Assembly: GCA_024637135.1 (NCBI GenBank)
Contig: JAGXFT010000162.1
Coordinates: 1-42,967 of the forward strand
Direction: 5' to 3'
From: Nitriliruptorales bacterium
GTDB taxonomy: Bacteria > Actinomycetota > Nitriliruptoria > Nitriliruptorales > Nitriliruptoraceae
DNA: 42,967 nt
A model generated the notes under the pieces. It searched no databases. It was not told where the DNA came from and was given only the letters and a program-made list of their open reading frames with translations. Shown here in pieces: positions 41,208 to 42,967 of this stretch. Both the position numbers and the translations under genes were made by a program. Numbering within the stretch: the first letter of the stretch is position 1; each line of letters starts with the position of its first letter.

Positions 41208-42967
41208 ATGACCTCCAACGATCCCGTCCTGGTCGAACTCGGTGCGGCGATCGATGCCGCCCTGGCCGCGGCCGACCTGCCGCCCGTCGACGATGCCGGG
41301 TTCGAGCGCCCGCGCGACCCGGACCACGGGGACTGGGCCTCGACCCTGGCGCTGCGACTGGCCAAGCCGGCGCGGATGGCCCCGCGGGCGATCGCCGACA
41401 CGCTGGTCGAGCACCTCGACCTGCCGGGGTCGGTGTCGTCGGTGGAGATCGCCGGACCGGGCTTCCTGAACTTCCGACTGTCCCAGGACGTCGTCGCGGA
41501 CATGGTCCGCGACATCCTGGCGCGCGGGTCGTCGTTGCGGCCGGTCGAGCCGACCGGGACACGGATCAACGTCGAGTTCGTGTCGGCGAACCCGACCGGT
41601 CCGTTGCACATCGGGCACGGTCGGTGGGCGGCGGTCGGCGACGCGATCGCGGAACTGCTGCTGGCGACCGGCAACGAGGTCGTGCGCGAGTACTACCTCA
41701 ACGACGCCGGCGGCCAGATCGTCACCTTCGGCGAGACCGTGGTGTTGTCGGCGCGCGGCGAGGTGCTGGACGACCACCACTACCAGGGCACCTACATCCG
41801 GTCGATCGTGAAGCGACTGCGGGCCGACTGGGGTGACGAGATCTTCGAGGAGGAGGGTCCCGGGGACCTGCCGCCGGCGGTGGCCGCGCTGGGCGCGACC
41901 GACGACCCGGCCGACGACGCCGGCGCGCCCCATGGCGGTGCCACCGGCCCCGGTGACGTCGAGGCGCGGATGTCGCGCCGACTGGCCCTGCGGGTCGGCA
42001 TCCTGGCGGCCGACGTGATGCAGGACCGGTTGGAGTCGTCGTTGGCGGCGCTGGGCGTGCACTACGAGCGCTGGTTCTCGGAGCGTCGTGAACTGCACGA
42101 CACGGACGCGGTCGCCGAGACGGTGGCCGAACTGGAGGCGTCCGGCGTGGCCGAGCGGCGCGACGGGGCGTTGTTCCTGAAGACGTCGGAGTACGGGGAC
42201 GACAAGGACCGGGTGTTGGTGCGGGCCAACGGCGTCCCGACCTACTTCGCGGCCGACTGCGCGTACCTGCGTGACAAGTTCGCGCGGGCCGACCACCTCG
42301 TGTACCTGCTGGGCGCGGACCACCACGGGTACGTGGCGCGGTTGAAGGCGGCTGCCCAGTGCCTCGGCCACCCGCCGGAGGCGATGGAGATCCGGATCGG
42401 CCAGTTGGTCAACCTGTTGCGGGACGGCGAGCCGGTGAGGATGTCCAAGCGCGCCGGCACCTTCGTGGGGTTGGGCGAGGTCGTGGACGAGGTCGGCGCG
42501 GACGTGACCCGCTACCACTTCCTGCGGTCCGGGCTGGACACCGCGCTCGACTTCGACCTCGCGCGGGTCGCCGAGCAGTCGATGGACAACCCGGTCTACT
42601 ACGTGCAGTACGCGCATGCGCGGATCTCGTCGTTGCTGCGGACCGCCGACGAGCGTTCGTTCGACCCGGGAGCGGTCACCGACGCCGACCTGTCGTTGCT
42701 GGTGCAGCCGGCCGAGGTCGAACTGGTGCGCGAGATGGGCAAGGTCAACGAGGTCGTGGCCGCCGCCGCCGAGTTGCGCGCGACCCAGCGCCTGGCTCGC
42801 TACGCCGAGGACCTCGCTGGCACCTTCCACCGGTTCTACACCGAGTGCCGCGTGCTGGGCGACGACGTCGATGTCGAACTCGGTCGCGCCCGCTACCACC
42901 TCGCGGCCGCCGCCCGCCAGGTCCTGGCCGACGTGCTCGGCCTGCTGCGCGTGTCCGCCCCAGACCG
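41208..42967 (+). CDS. argS: Arginyl-tRNA synthetase, 3' end cut by the window
   Basis: 586 codons from ATG 41208 without a stop; the frame runs off the window at R-V-S-A-P-D, where the family normally ends one to three residues later, so nearly the whole enzyme is present. Class I signatures: the N-terminal Add1 domain (HGDWASTLALRLAK), the HIGH motif in NPTGPLHIGHGRWAAVGD, YYLNDAGGQI, the KMSK-type loop VRMSKRAGTFVGL, and the C-terminal anticodon-binding DALR domain (NPVYYVQYAHARISS, RFYTECRVLGD). An Ala/Gly/Asp insert near residues 225-245 is variable. TACAGT (41107-41112) is a weak -10 candidate upstream. Confidence 0.96.
   Translation, partial: MTSNDPVLVELGAAIDAALAAADLPPVDDAGFERPRDPDHGDWASTLALRLAKPARMAPRAIADTLVEHLDLPGSVSSVEIAGPGFLNFRLSQDVVADMVRDILARGSSLRPVEPTGTRINVEFVSANPTGPLHIGHGRWAAVGDAIAELLLATGNEVVREYYLNDAGGQIVTFGETVVLSARGEVLDDHHYQGTYIRSIVKRLRADWGDEIFEEEGPGDLPPAVAALGATDDPADDAGAPHGGATGPGDVEARMSRRLALRVGILAADVMQDRLESSLAALGVHYERWFSERRELHDTDAVAETVAELEASGVAERRDGALFLKTSEYGDDKDRVLVRANGVPTYFAADCAYLRDKFARADHLVYLLGADHHGYVARLKAAAQCLGHPPEAMEIRIGQLVNLLRDGEPVRMSKRAGTFVGLGEVVDEVGADVTRYHFLRSGLDTALDFDLARVAEQSMDNPVYYVQYAHARISSLLRTADERSFDPGAVTDADLSLLVQPAEVELVREMGKVNEVVAAAAELRATQRLARYAEDLAGTFHRFYTECRVLGDDVDVELGRARYHLAAAARQVLADVLGLLRVSAPD

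Overview
The window is chromosomal DNA from a very GC-rich actinobacterium. It carries two WhiB-family iron-sulfur regulators, a SigR/RsrA-type sigma/anti-sigma pair, a PdtaS-type kinase, an F420 biosynthesis gene and a DUF3499/DUF5719/Rv3235-type gene set, all actinobacterial hallmarks. Almost every third codon position is G or C, GTG starts are common, and neighbours often overlap by 1, 4 or 8 bases. The gene order resembles a loosely rearranged version of the M. tuberculosis Rv3267-Rv3218 region (LCP protein, rmlD-like, mannose-1-phosphate guanylyltransferase, F420 ligase, whiB2, zincin, DUF3499, phosphomannomutase, comF, hpf, secA, Rv3235, sigH/rshA, pdtaS, whiB1, Rv3218-like kinase). The differences suggest a deep-branching class such as Nitriliruptoria/Euzebyales; this is inference, as no 16S or other marker RNA is present. 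I see no mobile element, CRISPR array or phage gene.

Layout. 1-4822 (+): a tightly overlapping cluster for cell-surface polymer or nucleotide-sugar chemistry (LCP-like protein, degenerate RmlD-like protein, sugar nucleotidyltransferase, FAD oxidoreductase). 4863-5918 (-): coenzyme F420 gamma-glutamyl ligase. 6260-11663 (+): whiB2, a giant membrane glycosyltransferase and a DUF5719 surface protein. 11690-12109 (-): small zincin. 12185-15469 (+): DUF3499, phosphomannomutase, Trm112-like, purine nucleoside phosphorylase. 15548-21618 (+): comF, short hpf, a stand-alone LuxR-type HTH protein overlapping a diadenylate-cyclase-domain protein, and secA. 21649-22286 (-): Rv3235-family protein with an overlapping 58-residue membrane protein. 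22465-23426 (+): redox-type sigma factor and zinc anti-sigma factor. 23597-25831: an epimerase lacking its catalytic pair, a DUF5317 membrane protein (-) and a stand-alone sigma region 4 protein. 25932-27401 (+): PdtaS-like kinase. 27561-31707 (-): whiB1 behind a near-perfect CRP palindrome, a diacylglycerol-kinase-family protein and both reverse transsulfuration enzymes. 31818-31889 (-): tRNA-Arg(CCG). 32176-33045 (+): MtfA-like peptidase. 33165-36556 (-): fasciclin lipoprotein, membrane-anchored sulfite-oxidase-like enzyme and two DUF202 proteins. 36609-40933 (-): GerMN/SH3 lipoprotein, sensor kinase, response regulator (an MtrA-MtrB-LpqB-like trio) and a universal stress protein. 41208 to the end (+): argS, cut off within its last codons.

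How the genes fit together. Much of the window is envelope and growth housekeeping (mannose activation, surface glycosylation, protein export, ribosome hibernation) under stress-responsive regulators (two WhiB proteins, SigR/RsrA, PdtaS, an OmpR-type two-component system, a possible cyclic di-AMP synthase, a CRP site). The least-described parts are the HTH/diadenylate-cyclase pair between hpf and secA, the whiB2-glycosyltransferase-DUF5719 unit, the small-membrane-protein/Rv3235-family pair behind secA, and the run of enzyme homologues that kept their fold signatures but lost catalytic residues.
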